Counted from the stretch's first letter, positions 1-9,250 are shown. The stretch: DNA of 14,557 nucleotides from Scytalidium lignicola (GCA_002812745.2 NCSJ02000601.1:1-14557); one strand, 5' to 3'. Translations and numbers: made by a program. Notes: generated by a model not told the origin, from the letters alone.

Positions 1-540
1 TTAGCTGAATATATTAAGTAAACTATTATGTTTTCAGTTATAAACATTACTTTTGCTTAGTCCTCTTTTGCTTTATATAACTATACAATTAATTTGTAAT
101 GTTTGTATATATATATAATTACTTTCTTACTACCTTATATTCTTTAGTAATTCTTATTATTTAGATAGTATATATCTTTAGTCTATTTGTTTACTTATAA
201 TTCTTGAATTGTTAATATATTATACTTGTTATTATTCTTTAATACTTTTATTATGCANTTTATGNTTTTTTATTTTGGTTTTAGTATAAGACTGTAATCA
301 TAGTTGTATTATAATTGTATTTATTATTATACTACTTTGTTAACTAATTTGTTATTATTGGTTTACTAGATCTTTATTACTTTGACTGGTTATAAAGCTT
401 GACAATGAGTTAAATAGTAGTTAACTAGATATAAAGCTATTATATTAACTTGAAAATTTGTCTAAGGTATTTCCATTTATTCTTCTTGTAATATTTAAAC
501 TTGTAAGTCTACTTTGTAAGTTTGTTTAAGTTCTAAGTCN
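1..540. other. AT-rich stretch at window edge, no recognisable gene
   Basis: Three Ns (258, 265, 540), two of them against T-runs, break any frame here. On the minus strand this would be the C-terminal tail of LINE ORF1 and the spacer toward ORF2. Short Ser/Thr- and Arg-containing fragments are compatible with such a tail, but no domain can be named. The endonuclease motifs of ORF2 were looked for and not found. Confidence 0.4.
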
Positions 541-1927
541 TTTTTCTTCTAGATGTTATTTACTATCCTTCTTCTTTATTACTTTTTATTAGCCTAATTA
601 TGTTAAACTAAGTTATAGTGTAGATTATGTTATTTAGTCTAATTAGTTTTATTACTTTGTTTTTATATACCTCTTTTACTTAATCTCAATGTTCCTTTGC
701 TACTAGACAACTCTGATCAAACATTGTATATTCCTTGTTATAATTATAATACTTAAGCATAATTTTTCTTAGGTTTGTTGAATATTCTTCTTCTTCTCCT
801 TTATGTACTGTTCTTGTATAATGAGCATACTGTTTCTTTACCTTGTAGTATTATGTGTAATGTCCTTAAGCTTAACATTTGAAACATTACTTTAGTTGTA
901 ACTTGTTCTTGAATAGCTTGTAGTAGAATACTTAACTCTCTTAGTATAAACCTTGGTTTATAAGTCTGTATACATCTCTTATAGTTGTTAGTTTGATATA
1001 TAAACAGCTTTTCTACTGTTAGCCTCCTTCATAAGCTTAACAAACTTTAACTTGAAGTATTGTTATTTTATTCTCTTTTTCTAATACTTCTTTAATTAAG
1101 GCTTTGTTATATTTAGCTAACAAGTAATTGGATATGCCTTTAGTGTATATAACAATTCTACTGTTAACAATTTGTACTTCTTCTCCAAATACCTTTTGAA
1201 CTTATTGTGTATTAAGTAAATACTATTCTTTTTGGTTATCTTCGAAGACTACTATTATGTCATTGTTGAGTAACTGCTTTATTATGCATATATTACCTTG
1301 TAGGAATATAGCTATATTAATTGTTGTTATTATGTCTTGTAGGTTATAGTTCTTAAGCTCTAACAGTATACTTGAAGTGTATATGATGATTTCACAGTCT
1401 CTTTTTACTAATAGTCTACAAGTCCTTTGTTGTATGTTTTCTATATGCTTATTGTCAGATTACATTGTTGTTGTTAAGAGGGCTGTTATCTAGGCTCATG
1501 TATACTCTTGAGGTTGAATGACTTTTGTAAATACTTCTTTTAAGTCTTTACAAGTATTTAGTATATCATCATCATTGTTAAATTGCTTCATAATTACTTC
1601 ATGTTCGAATTTAAGGTGTAAAATTTTTTCTACTAGCTGAAGTACTTCATGTGCATTTCTCTCCTTAACCAGCCAGTTGAATTGCAGTAAATCCTTATGT
1701 TTGTTATTACTTGACTCTTGTTTTATCACCTCTCTTTAGCTATATTCCTTATCTTTGTAACTCTGGTGTTGTTGATTCTTCTGTTGATGGTTAAGGCTTG
1801 CAATACTATCATCATGTCTTGTAACCATGTCATACTTATGTCTTACTTGTGATATCATAGCTAGGTATGTTTGACATGCTAAATACAACTCTACTATTAG
1901 TATTGAATTAAGCTTTAGTATTAACAT
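541..1927 (-). pseudogene. LINE ORF1 (Gag-like RNA-binding protein), RIP-degraded
   Basis: In Tad/I-type LINEs, ORF1 encodes a nucleic-acid-binding protein that packages the element RNA. The frame starts at the ATG at 1927 (MLILKLNS) and keeps one phase down to about 541 through many stops. Two stop-free pieces survive at 1736-1927 and 1496-1729. Just before the knuckles, the stretch containing RLINQGLY and VFYYKLFKNKLQLK then CFKC resembles the family's usual lead-in, in which a nucleotide-binding-like fold ends in a Gly-rich helix before 'CFKC'. Three knuckles follow (707-886). Most stops fit former Gln or Trp codons. The N at 540 breaks the frame beyond this point. The protein is certainly dead. 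I am confident of the ORF1 class, less so of the exact start. Confidence 0.75.
707..886 (-). other. Three degraded CCHC zinc knuckles of LINE ORF1
   Basis: Reading the minus strand, knuckle 1 (845-886) has the spacing C-X2-C-X4-H-X4-C, with the first two Cys and the His kept (CFKC...GH) and the last Cys now Tyr. Knuckle 2 (782-829) has the spacing C-X2-C-X4-H-X6-C with all three Cys now Tyr (YAHY...H...Y). Knuckle 3 (707-751) has the spacing C-X2-C-X3-H-X6-C, with two Cys and the His now Tyr and the final Cys kept (QSCLVAKEH). The order and the shape of the third knuckle match fungal LINE ORF1 proteins. The Cys-to-Tyr pattern is the G-to-A half of RIP. Confidence 0.72.
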
Positions 1928-2044
1928 AGTACTAAGGTTTAATTATTCTAGTTCTTCTTAATAAGATTATTTCTTTTATAAGTAATATTCTACTTCAACT
2001 TATTATTATTACCTTTAACTTAGTTTGTGTATATAAAACAAGTC

Positions 2045-3001
2045 TTTAATATTATCAAAATGTATATAAAAAACTAAAAGTACAATAAAGTAATTAATAA
2101 CTTTAAATATAAGTTAATAATCTTTAAAAGTTATTATAAACAAATAAAATTATTATAAGAATTTTATATTAAAGCATTTCTTATTATGTTAACAAGATTA
2201 ACAAAAAGTTATTTTATTGTTAATAACTTTGTTAAATATATATTTGAAGAAGTATATACTTATATATATAACTTTTATGAAGAACTTATATATTATCATT
2301 AAATTCATACTAAATGGGAAAGTATAATACTAACCTTGATCATAGTTAAAAACCTTAGAAAAACAACATTTAAGAATGTACAATTACTTATTAATAAGCT
2401 TTAAGAACTTTAATATAACTTTTAATTAACTTTTAAGACAATTAATATTCTTTATAAGAAGTTGATTACTACTTGTTAAAGATCTTTAATATGTAAATAT
2501 ATTATTTCAAACTTATTAGAAAACTTAAAACAACTTATTAATAAACTTTATTCATTTATTATATTGTATAAGAAGGGAAAAAAACAAGAATACAATAGTA
2601 AAACTTATTTTACAGACTATTATTATTGTATTAATTGTAATATAAGCTAACAACTCAATTTATAAAGTTTTAAACATATTATTTTATACTTTTAAATACA
2701 AGGAAAATGCTTTATATACAAAAGGGAAAAGTACTGATCATAAAAACACTTATAAGAAAAGTAAGATATAAAGAAAGTACATTTTAAAGTTAGAAATATA
2801 AGTAAATTTAACTTTAGTATTTACAACTTTGAATAATATTTTAACAAACAGTTTAAACAATATATTATTAATTATAAAGGAAGTGACTTTGAGGAAAATA
2901 AGTTAAGCTTTACTTTTAACACCTTATTTACTTATAATAATGTAAAAACAAACCTTGAAGAACTTGACTAGCCTGAAATTACATTCTTTATTATAATTAT
3001 A
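2045..3001 (+). pseudogene. Copia family 1 Gag with CCCH zinc finger, RIP-degraded
   Basis: Gag forms the retrotransposon particle and binds its RNA. Frame 2 gives a helical, Leu-rich Gag with recognisable runs such as FEEVYTY, TKWESIIL, QLLINKL and ENLKQLINKLYS, then a finger at 2708-2749. There CFIY, a Lys/Glu stretch and KY-stop-S-stop-KH fit the C-X2-C...CW-x-x-x-H finger of this lineage, with two Cys now Tyr and a Trp codon now TGA. After it comes FKQYIINYKGSDFEEN, an acidic linker toward the protease. Stops are spread through the whole length. The start is uncertain because no leader or LTR is visible upstream. The frame ends at the N at 3002. Confidence 0.72.
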
Positions 3002-3062
3002 NTTTTTTATCTTATGTAAAAGTTTCTTAGTAGAATTAACTATATTAATTATTATAAAACTA

Positions 3063-3558
3063 GTTAATAACACTTTTTTGTATTAATTAACTATTAAAGT
3101 GTTAATGATTGAGAATTACCTTTAAGAACTTGACCTAAAAACCTTTATAATAATTATAACAGAAGTATACAGTGTGAAGAGTTTAACAAGGTATGATTTA
3201 AGACAATTTTATGAAATCTTGATTAATATAAAAGTTATAAAGTATTTTACAGTTAGTTATGGTTAATTTAAAGCTTTACAGCAAGTAGACTAAACTATAG
3301 CATTAAATATTACAATCAAAGGTATAATAACAGTATAATTCAGAATTAAGAGTATAACTTCAATAGGTTTTATACTAATAAATACACTAATTAAGCAAAT
3401 TGAATTTTATGTAGTTGAATTAACTATTCTCTTCTTGTTATGCTTAATAAATATAGACTAATTAAGTATATATTTTAATAACCTTATGAACTTACTTGTT
3501 ATTCTACAAGGAAGTGTTTTAGTTATACAACAATTTAGTTATAGCTTTTTACTTTAGG
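3063..3558 (+). pseudogene. Copia family 1 aspartic protease domain, active site destroyed
   Basis: The retroviral-type aspartic protease cuts the Gag-Pol polyprotein. In frame 0 the Asp-Thr-Gly-Ala-Ser active site is expected after YEILI, but codons 3225-3239 now read N-I-K-V-I. The first four substitutions fit G-to-A or C-to-T changes. The fold downstream is still legible: FKALQQVD, SITSIGF, IEFYVVE, FLLCLINID and YFNNLMNLLV, the order seen in this copia lineage, ending in SYSFLL-stop where a Trp is usual. It follows the Gag linker and leads into the integrase. The catalytic Asp is Asn, so the domain would be inactive even apart from the stops. Confidence 0.72.
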
Positions 3559-3599
3559 ATATATCTTTATATACTCTTATTTTTGATTTACTAAAGGAA

Positions 3600-4800
3600 A
3601 ACCTTTGTTTTTTAACTAATGTAGAATTACAATGCTTATACTAACGTTTTAACTACTTGTTAATAGTTAAATTACAGTGTATATTAAACTGTGTAAATTA
3701 TGATATCAACAAGGATATGTTAGAATACCTTATCAAGTTTTGTGTTCATTATCAACGTTATAAGAAGTTGTTAAGAAGATTTAGATTTAACTTATAAAAT
3801 AATGTTAACTTTAATTACTTTATCATTGTTAATATCTTTTACATTAATAATAAATTAATATTTTATATTGTTAACAAGGGAATATATTACTAAGTTAGTA
3901 GATAGCTTCAAAATATCAGTGTAAAGTATACTTAGGACATCTTATAAGCTTGTTAGATTAACATTTACTTAAGACCTTTAGATTAGATTGTAATTAACAT
4001 TNAAAAAGAACTTTGTTAATAAGGAGTTCTAGTAAAGTATTATAGTTATAAGAACAACCTTAAAAGCAATTCTAGTAGAAGTTTACAACTTAATTAATTA
4101 TGTTAAATAATATTATATACTTGTATAATATGCTTATTAGATAATTACAATTGAAATTTATAATCTTAACAAAGATATAACTTTACAAATAATATTCAAA
4201 GTTGTTAATGATTTAATAAGACTTGACAAACTTGTCCTTATACTATTAGTTTATAATGTTTACTTATGTATATTAGAACTTGATATTCTAGCCTTAATTG
4301 TTAGTTAAAGAGTTATGGTAATCAAGAAGGTTATAGAGGAAATCAGTAAAATTAAAGCAAAATAATAAGTATAAGATATAATTAACATGTATAATAGTCT
4401 TAATATAAATATTATTCACAACTTACTGTTAAATTCAGATATTCTTATGTGGAGAACAAGAAATATAGGCTAGAACAGAAGTTAAGAAAGGTTATATAAA
4501 CTTATAAGTATAAATGGAGAAATGTATATATTAATGTTATTATATAAGAATATACTATTCAGGTTAACAATCATAAAATTATACTTTATGCTTATAAAAG
4601 GAATTGATAGAATTAAGTTATCAGAATCAGAACTGGAAATTACAACCTTTAAAGAGCATTAAGAGGAGTTTAACAAGTTGATTATAATTGTTACTTTATT
4701 ATCAGTACTACTAGTAAAGTATAAATGTAAAAGACTTTGTAAATATCCTGAAGTCATTGTCTTCTTATAAGATAAGAAATCTGAACAACCTTAATTTATA
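3600..4800 (+). pseudogene. Copia family 1 integrase, RIP-degraded
   Basis: Integrase joins element cDNA to chromosomal DNA. In frame 0 a zinc-binding half-site survives as LIKFCVHYQRY (Cys at 3741, the second Cys now Tyr at 3750), followed by RRFRFNL and FNYFIIVNIFYI. The position expected for the first catalytic Asp of the D,D-35-E core, codon 3831-3833, is now Asn. After the N at 4002 the phase moves to frame 1, where VVNDLIRLDKLVLILLVY matches the late-core region of this lineage, followed by a linker with VIKKVIEEISKIKAK toward the RT. The second catalytic Asp and the Glu could not be placed with confidence near the N. It is non-functional. Confidence 0.68.
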
Positions 4801-4812
4801 ACTTTATATTAA

Positions 4813-5100
4813 GTTAAAATATTAAGATTATTTAAAAAAGGCGTTTTCGAAATTGTAAACTCTTAAGATGTACTTAATAATATACATATATTTAATATTA
4901 GGTTTGTAGACAAAATCAAAAACAAGAAAACTAAAAAAGCTTTTGAAAAGTTATACTTTATGATATAAGCTTATAAGAATGACAAGAAAAAGCTTGTTTT
5001 AACCTAATCACTTATTATTTAGTATGTTAACTAGTGTATTATTCTTTGTATTACTATTATAGAGTATAAAGATATAAGCTTGTACTTACAAGACATTTTA
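4813..5100 (+). pseudogene. Copia family 1 reverse transcriptase, N-terminal fragment
   Basis: Frame 1 gives the start of a copia RT: LFKKGVFEIVNS, then IFNIRFVDKIKN, TKKAFEKLYF, AYKNDKKKLVLT, then IIEYKDISLYLQDI. The Asp at 5092-5094 is where the first catalytic Asp of the RT lies, so it is retained. The region normally following (the rest of the fingers and palm, with the YVDD box) is missing, because at about 5097-5105 the sequence changes to integrase of copia family 2 in another frame. Stops replace residues that are commonly Gln. The fragment is a clear RT for its length, and its truncation is structural and not caused by RIP. Confidence 0.77.
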
Positions 5101-5102
5101 TA

Positions 5103-5852
5103 AGTGTAATTACTCTGAAAAAGGTGTTTCTTAACAAACTTAGAAAAAGATTTACCAAAGTTAATAAGATCTTGAATATCAATGTATGTACAATTATACT
5201 TGTCAATTATAATAAGCATTATTATACTATTATTATAATAGATAATTACTCTAATGTTACTTAGGGTTATACTTATAAAGAAAAGAAAGATGTATATAAT
5301 GTTATAGTTATACATTATGCTTTTCTCAAGAATTAGTAGAATATCATTCTTAAATTAATTCAAATCAATAGTAAAAATGAGTTTGGTAAAGAGAAACTTA
5401 ATACCTTTTATAATTATAAAGGTATTCAACATAAAAAGACTACTCCTTATATATTATAGCAAAATGGAGTTTTTAAAAGAGTTAAACACTTTATATTTAT
5501 AAGAACTTGTATTATTATAATTGTTATTAGCATTCTCCTTATACTTTAGAACAAAGTGTATAAATCAGTTATATATATTAGTAATCATCTTATAATTAAA
5601 ACTCTTATAAGTAATATTACTTTATTTGAAGTTTTTATAAAATAAGTTTTTCCTTTTAATATTAATTGTAAACTTGATTTATTGAACTTTTATATTGTTA
5701 ATTCTAAAATCTTTATACATATTAACAAGGAATATTATATAACTTCTTAAAAGATAACTTTTAAGGTTGAAGAGAGTATATTATTAAGCTTTGAAAGTAA
5801 CTTGATTTATTGTTGTTAAGTTTTTTTTATACACTTATAAGCTAGTTTGCAC
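5103..5852 (+). pseudogene. Copia family 2 copy A integrase, 5'-truncated
   Basis: In frame 0 the integrase reads VNKILNINVCTIILVNYNKHYYTIIIID-like, then YTYKEKKDVYN, AFLKN, NEFGKEKLNTFYNYKGIQHK, TTPYIL-stop-QNGVFKRV and NKVYKSVIYISNHL. These correspond to the copia core, including the hallmark TPxQNGVxER block near 5430-5480. The positions where the catalytic acids are expected have lost them: the first two Asp are Asn, and the Glu of the ER pair is Lys. All three fit G-to-A. The segment begins at the junction with family 1 RT and ends at the N at 5853, after which a low-conservation linker rich in Glu and Ser leads to the RT. It is non-functional. Confidence 0.77.
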
Positions 5853-5853
5853 N

Positions 5854-7565
5854 TTTTTATATTACCTTTACAAAGGGTAATCTATGCTCAGAAGAGCTTA
5901 TTATCAAAGCTTAAGATGTTAAAGCTGTTATTGAAGTTAGTTCTTTATATTCTCTATTATTTTTACCTTTTACTTTATAAGATATAGTTTTCCTTTTACA
6001 ATTGAACTTTATGTTTGAGAAGATTGTACAACTTACTAAGGAGGAGGAGGAGATGTCTGAAGATAAGCTTCTTTAAGTAGTTGTACTTATTAAACATAGT
6101 CATAGTCATTTGAAAAGCTTAAAGAATAAGAAGTTTAAACAAGGATATACTAACTCTAATATTACACATATTGATCTTATAGAAAATTGTGTTATACACT
6201 TGTAAGTTGTAAAATCAAGTACTCAGGCTTTATCTCTAGTTATTTCTCTATCTTCAGTTATTTCTAGAGCCTTTCTTAATGAAGGAGAAATTCTTAATCA
6301 ACCTTTAGCAGTTGTTATAGCTTATAACTACTGTTTTACAACTTGTTCTGCTTTGAATTTAGAATATGCCTTAGTTATAATAGATGATCTTATAAAACCA
6401 AAATCTTATAAGGAAGCCTTTAATACTTTGTATTTTAAGGAATAAGAAGATATTATGGTAATTAAGCTTAAGTCTTTAGTAAAGTATAAGACTTTTAAAC
6501 TTACTTAGCTTTCTCTTAGAAAGCATACCTTGAAAGGCTAATAAGTTTATCATATCAAACATAATATAAACTGTTAAATTGAACACTTTAAAGCTAGGTT
6601 TGTAGTCAAGGGATACAAACAACATTATAAAGTGGATTATAATCAAACTTAGGCAAGTATTGTCAAGTTAACAATATAAAAAGTATTAATATTAATTGTT
6701 ATTGTTTATGGTTAATAAATACACCAAATGGACATTGTTATAACTTTTCTAAATGATGATATCAATATAAAGATTTATATAGATCTTCTTGAAGGATTTA
6801 CTATTGAGGATTTTCAAGCTCTTAATGTTGAATGTATTAATATCATTGATAGTAATGATCATATTGTTCTTCTTCTTTTGAAGTCCTTGTATAAACTGAA
6901 GTAAGTTCCTTATTACTAACAATTAAAGCTTAACTTTAAACTAATTAAGATTAGCNTTTTTTCTTTTTTTAATCTAACTTTAATATCTTCTTTAATTAAT
7001 GTCTAAACATCTTTATTTACACTTATATTGATGATTTTCTAATTATCAATCTTAAAGGCTTTTAATTTGATGAGGTTAAATGAATTCTCTATGATTTATT
7101 CAAAATGATTAATATAAGACTTGTATTCTAGTTTCTAAAAGTATATATTATATAGAATTAGGAGAAATACATTATTTCTCTTGTTTAGAATAAGTATATT
7201 AAGAAGATTCTTGATTGATTTAAGTATAATAACGTCAAACCTTACTTTACTCTATTTAAGGCAAATGTAGCTAAGTTCATAGTCAAATATGATAGTATAA
7301 CTACTCTTTAAGATGTATAACTTTACTTTGAAAAAGTTAGTTTTGTTATGTATCTTATAATATAAACATATCCTGATCTATCCTTTCTAATCTCTTGACT
7401 CTTACAATTCCTTTAAAATCCATCTCCACAACATTTGAAGTTGGCTAAACAAGTCTTTTAGTACTTCCAAGGCATTCAAGATGTTAAAATTACTTTTAAA
7501 AGTAATAAAAACCTTGATTTTTACAATTTCAATGACTTTGACTATAGTAGTTACTTGAAAACATG
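5854..7565 (+). pseudogene. Copia family 2 copy A linker and reverse transcriptase
   Basis: A variable linker (to about 6400) precedes the RT. From there frame 2 gives KEAFNTLY, IEHFKARFVVKGYKQ, VDYNQT, IHQMDIVITFLNDD (about 6716-6760), IYIDLLEGF and LLLLKSLYKLK, the diagnostic copia RT series ending at the LKQAP-like box. The first catalytic Asp, in MD at 6728-6733, is kept, while the Gly of FLNG is Asp. After the N at 6956 frame 1 carries the YIDDF box at 7024-7035 with both Asp intact, then FKMINIRL, the Tyr-rich thumb and connection, FVMYLI, YPDLSFLIS and HLKLAKQVF. Stops are numerous. Of the two family 2 copies this one has the better preserved RT active site. Confidence 0.8.
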
Positions 7566-7587
7566 NTTGTTTTACTATAAATTACCN

Positions 7588-8000
7588 TTTTCTTTTTAGG
7601 TAGTAGACTTATTTCATAGTATTATTAACAATTACCTTATGTTATTTTGTCTACTATAGAAGTTGAGTACTGTACTCTCTTTAAAATGTTATGTAAAGCT
7701 ATATAACTGGCCAGATTACTATTAAAACTCTAGGTCAATGTTTTAAGCTTTAAAATCACCTTAAATAATAACAATCAAGGTTCCCTTTCTATGGTTAAAA
7801 CTATTGAACAATTAAAAAGGGTTAAACATATTAATATCAGATATTACTTTGTACATGAAAAGGTACAATCAGGAAAGATTGTTTTAAATTACATTCTTAC
7901 TGCAGATATAATAGCTAATAGCCTTACAAAAGCTTTGAATTCAGTTAAACATATAAAGTTTATAGATTTGTTAAGCTTAAAATCAATTGTTTTGAATTAA
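7588..8000 (+). pseudogene. Copia family 2 copy A RNase H, C-terminal part
   Basis: RNase H removes the RNA strand during reverse transcription. Frame 0 after the N at 7587 reads GSRLIS, then LSTIEVEYCTL, then NNQGSLSM, then RVKHINIRYYFVHEKV, ADIIANSLTKAL and a natural end at the TAA at 7998-8000. These are the familiar LSTxEAEY, DNQGA, KHIDIRYHFVRE and ADxLTKxL blocks of copia RNase H. The Asp of the DNQ block is Asn, while the Glu of EAEY is kept. The last 69 codons (7791-7997) contain no stop, the longest clean stretch on this strand, although this is the tail of a dead polyprotein and not a separate gene. The upstream half lies in frame 1 before the Ns at 7566 and 7587. Confidence 0.8.
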
Positions 8001-8136
8001 TAAAAACTCCTATTTCAGGTTTAAGTATTATACTTACAATATTCTATTTTATAGTTTAAATGTCTTTGCACTTGTTTTTGTATAAGATTTAAAGGACTTT
8101 TGCATTAATTTTCAATGCTTCAGTGATATAAGGATG
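8001..8136 (+). other. Copy A 3' untranslated stretch
   Basis: This is a short AT-rich interval between the RNase H stop and the candidate LTR. It contains no open frame or RNA gene. A purine-rich run just before 8137 (ATATAAGGATG) could be the remains of the polypurine tract that primes plus-strand synthesis, but it is short and degraded. Confidence 0.4.
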
Positions 8137-8372
8137 TGTTGTGATATCCTAATTATTACCTTAGATATTACATTTCACCTATTATATATGACTTCNTTTT
8201 TTAATAATTAGTTTTACTTGTATATATGTAATTATACTACAATACCACAATATATTTGAGTAACCTTGATTATACAACCTCTTACTATGCTTAATTCAAC
8301 AGGTTATACACTTTAGTAACAATATAATTAGGTTAATTCTACTTTTTTTTATGTTGATTATGTTGATTAACA
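8137..8372 (+). repeat. Candidate single LTR shared by copia copies A and B
   Basis: The segment starts TGTTGTGATATCCTAA and can end ...GATTAACA, giving the TG...CA ends and short inverted termini (TGTT/AACA) expected of a copia LTR of about 236 bp. It sits between the RNase H stop of copy A and the Gag start of copy B, where an LTR is required on both sides. It includes a TATTATATATG stretch that could be a TATA box, and an N at 8196. No second copy lies in the window to confirm the ends, and no clear tRNA primer site follows the proposed 3' edge, so the right boundary is tentative. Confidence 0.42.
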
Positions 8373-8400
8373 CCTTTTTTGTCTTTGTTTACTCATATCC

Positions 8401-9250
8401 ATGTGTTTAACTATTACCTTCAGTATAACTGATGATTCTGGAATTGTAATTCTTCTAAAGGACCAAAGACTTAAAGGTTCAAAGAATTATAACCTTTGAA
8501 GCTCTTGTCTTATAGTTTTACTCTAGTCTAAAGGTCTTGAAGATTATGTTAGTAATATTGTTTTACCTCTTAAGGGAGATACTCTTAAGTAAAAGGTTTA
8601 GTATAAAGATAATACTAAAACCTATATATATCTTAATATCAATATCAATGATGAGGTTATGTTATTGATCAAGGATTATAATATAACAAAGTTTGCTTAA
8701 GCTACCTTGAAAGCTTAATATCAAGGAAAAGGTTATAATCTACAATAAAAGTTCTTGTTTAAGCTGATCTTTATCAAATGTAATCACTTCAACTTTACAA
8801 GTATGTATATTACTATGTTCAAGTTAATGATAACTAATTTGAAGGTTGTCAAGGGTGATAATATAAAGCCCCTTTATTAATTTATCTTTATTTCTAGTCT
8901 TAAGGATGAATATCTTATTTAAGCTAAATGTTAATGTTCAGCTAGTAAATCTAAGAAGCTACTTATACTTACTTAACTTATAAAGGACATTGTTGATGAA
9001 TTTATCTTTGTTATTAATTCTTTTAATATTATTATGTATAATAAGAATAATTTTAATTTAAGTAATTCAAAAANGTTCTAAGGATATTAAGTATAATTAT
9101 TATAAGAAGAATAATCATAAGGAATCTGATTACTTTCAAAAGCATCTTAAGAAGCTTGAGGAATATAAGGTAAAGTAATTTAACAAGAAGAAAAAGAAGA
9201 AAAGTAAGGATAAACTTAAGAAGTTTAATTTAAAGGATAAATCTAACATT
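8401..9250 (+). pseudogene. Copia family 2 copy B Gag with zinc knuckle
   Basis: Gag builds the virus-like particle. The ATG at 8401 opens frame 1 shortly after the candidate LTR, and RLKGSKNYNL-stop is the LxGxxNYxxW motif that starts copia Gag, with its Trp now TGA. A helical Gag core follows (VLLIKDYNITKFA-like, KGYNL, MFKLMITNL). The phase changes to frame 2 at the N at 9074. The C-X2-C-X4-H-X4-C knuckle at 9092-9133 has perfect spacing, with the His and intervening residues kept (YNYYKKNNHKESDY), but all three Cys are Tyr. A very Lys-rich tail follows (KKKKKKSKDK), which is usual for a nucleocapsid end. It is non-functional. Confidence 0.8.

Larger units (their letters stand above)
1..2030 (-). 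mobile_element. LINE (Tad/I-like) non-LTR retrotransposon relic
   Basis: This stretch is T-rich on the plus strand, the opposite of the A-rich stretch that follows, and its only coherent coding signal is on the minus strand. One continuous minus frame from an ATG at 1927 leads to three clustered zinc knuckles of the kind carried by ORF1 of fungal Tad-type LINEs. The ORF2 with endonuclease and reverse transcriptase would lie left of the window and is not seen. The right edge, near 2030, is inferred from the change of strand asymmetry where the plus-strand copia Gag begins. I see no poly-A tail or target-site duplication. The LINE identity rests on the knuckle pattern and the conserved lead-in to it. 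Confidence 0.72.
2035..5100 (+). mobile_element. Ty1/copia retrotransposon relic, family 1, truncated in RT
   Basis: This is a plus-strand element with copia domain order Gag, CCCH finger, protease, integrase, reverse transcriptase. The reading phase is frame 2 to 3001, frame 0 from 3063 to about 4000, and frame 1 from there to 5100. Each change falls at an N (3002, 4002). No LTR is recognisable at the left end, where it abuts the head of the minus-strand LINE. The right end stops just after the first RT catalytic block, where copy A of a different copia family begins mid-integrase. Its protein motifs differ clearly from family 2, so these are separate lineages. It resembles a copia lineage widespread in filamentous ascomycetes, from recall of family features and not a search. 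Confidence 0.82.
5103..7600 (+). repeat. Long direct repeat, unit 1 (family 2 copy A)
   Basis: This segment is a direct repeat of about 9868-12358, covering integrase to early RNase H. In the aligned 89 bases 5160-5248 versus 9923-10011 I count seven differences, all transitions and no gaps. Elsewhere the alignment holds apart from single-base phase changes at Ns and small differences near 6925-6980. Confidence 0.8.
5100..8372 (+). mobile_element. Ty1/copia family 2, copy A (5'-truncated)
   Basis: This is a plus-strand copia relic homologous to copy B downstream. It starts inside the integrase, at the position equivalent to about 9866 in copy B, so Gag and protease are absent. It continues through RT and RNase H to a stop at 7998-8000, a 3' untranslated stretch and a candidate LTR (8137-8372). 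The phase changes 0, 2, 1, 0 occur at the Ns at 5853, 6956 and 7566/7587. It keeps the C-terminal RNase H that copy B lacks, so the two copies complement each other for describing the family. Confidence 0.82.

Noticed and set aside
2000..5000. CRISPR array or tandem satellite suggested by repeated AT-rich words
   Set aside because: No regularly spaced repeat unit exists. The recurring TTATAA and TTAATA words follow from composition, and the region decodes as a copia polyprotein.
5031..5315. 94-codon open frame on the minus strand
   Set aside because: It is antisense to the integrase of copia copy A (and the tail of family 1 RT). A matching antisense frame at 9818-10195 over copy B shows it comes from the shared integrase sequence. 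The predicted peptides are Ile/Asn/Tyr-rich without a domain.
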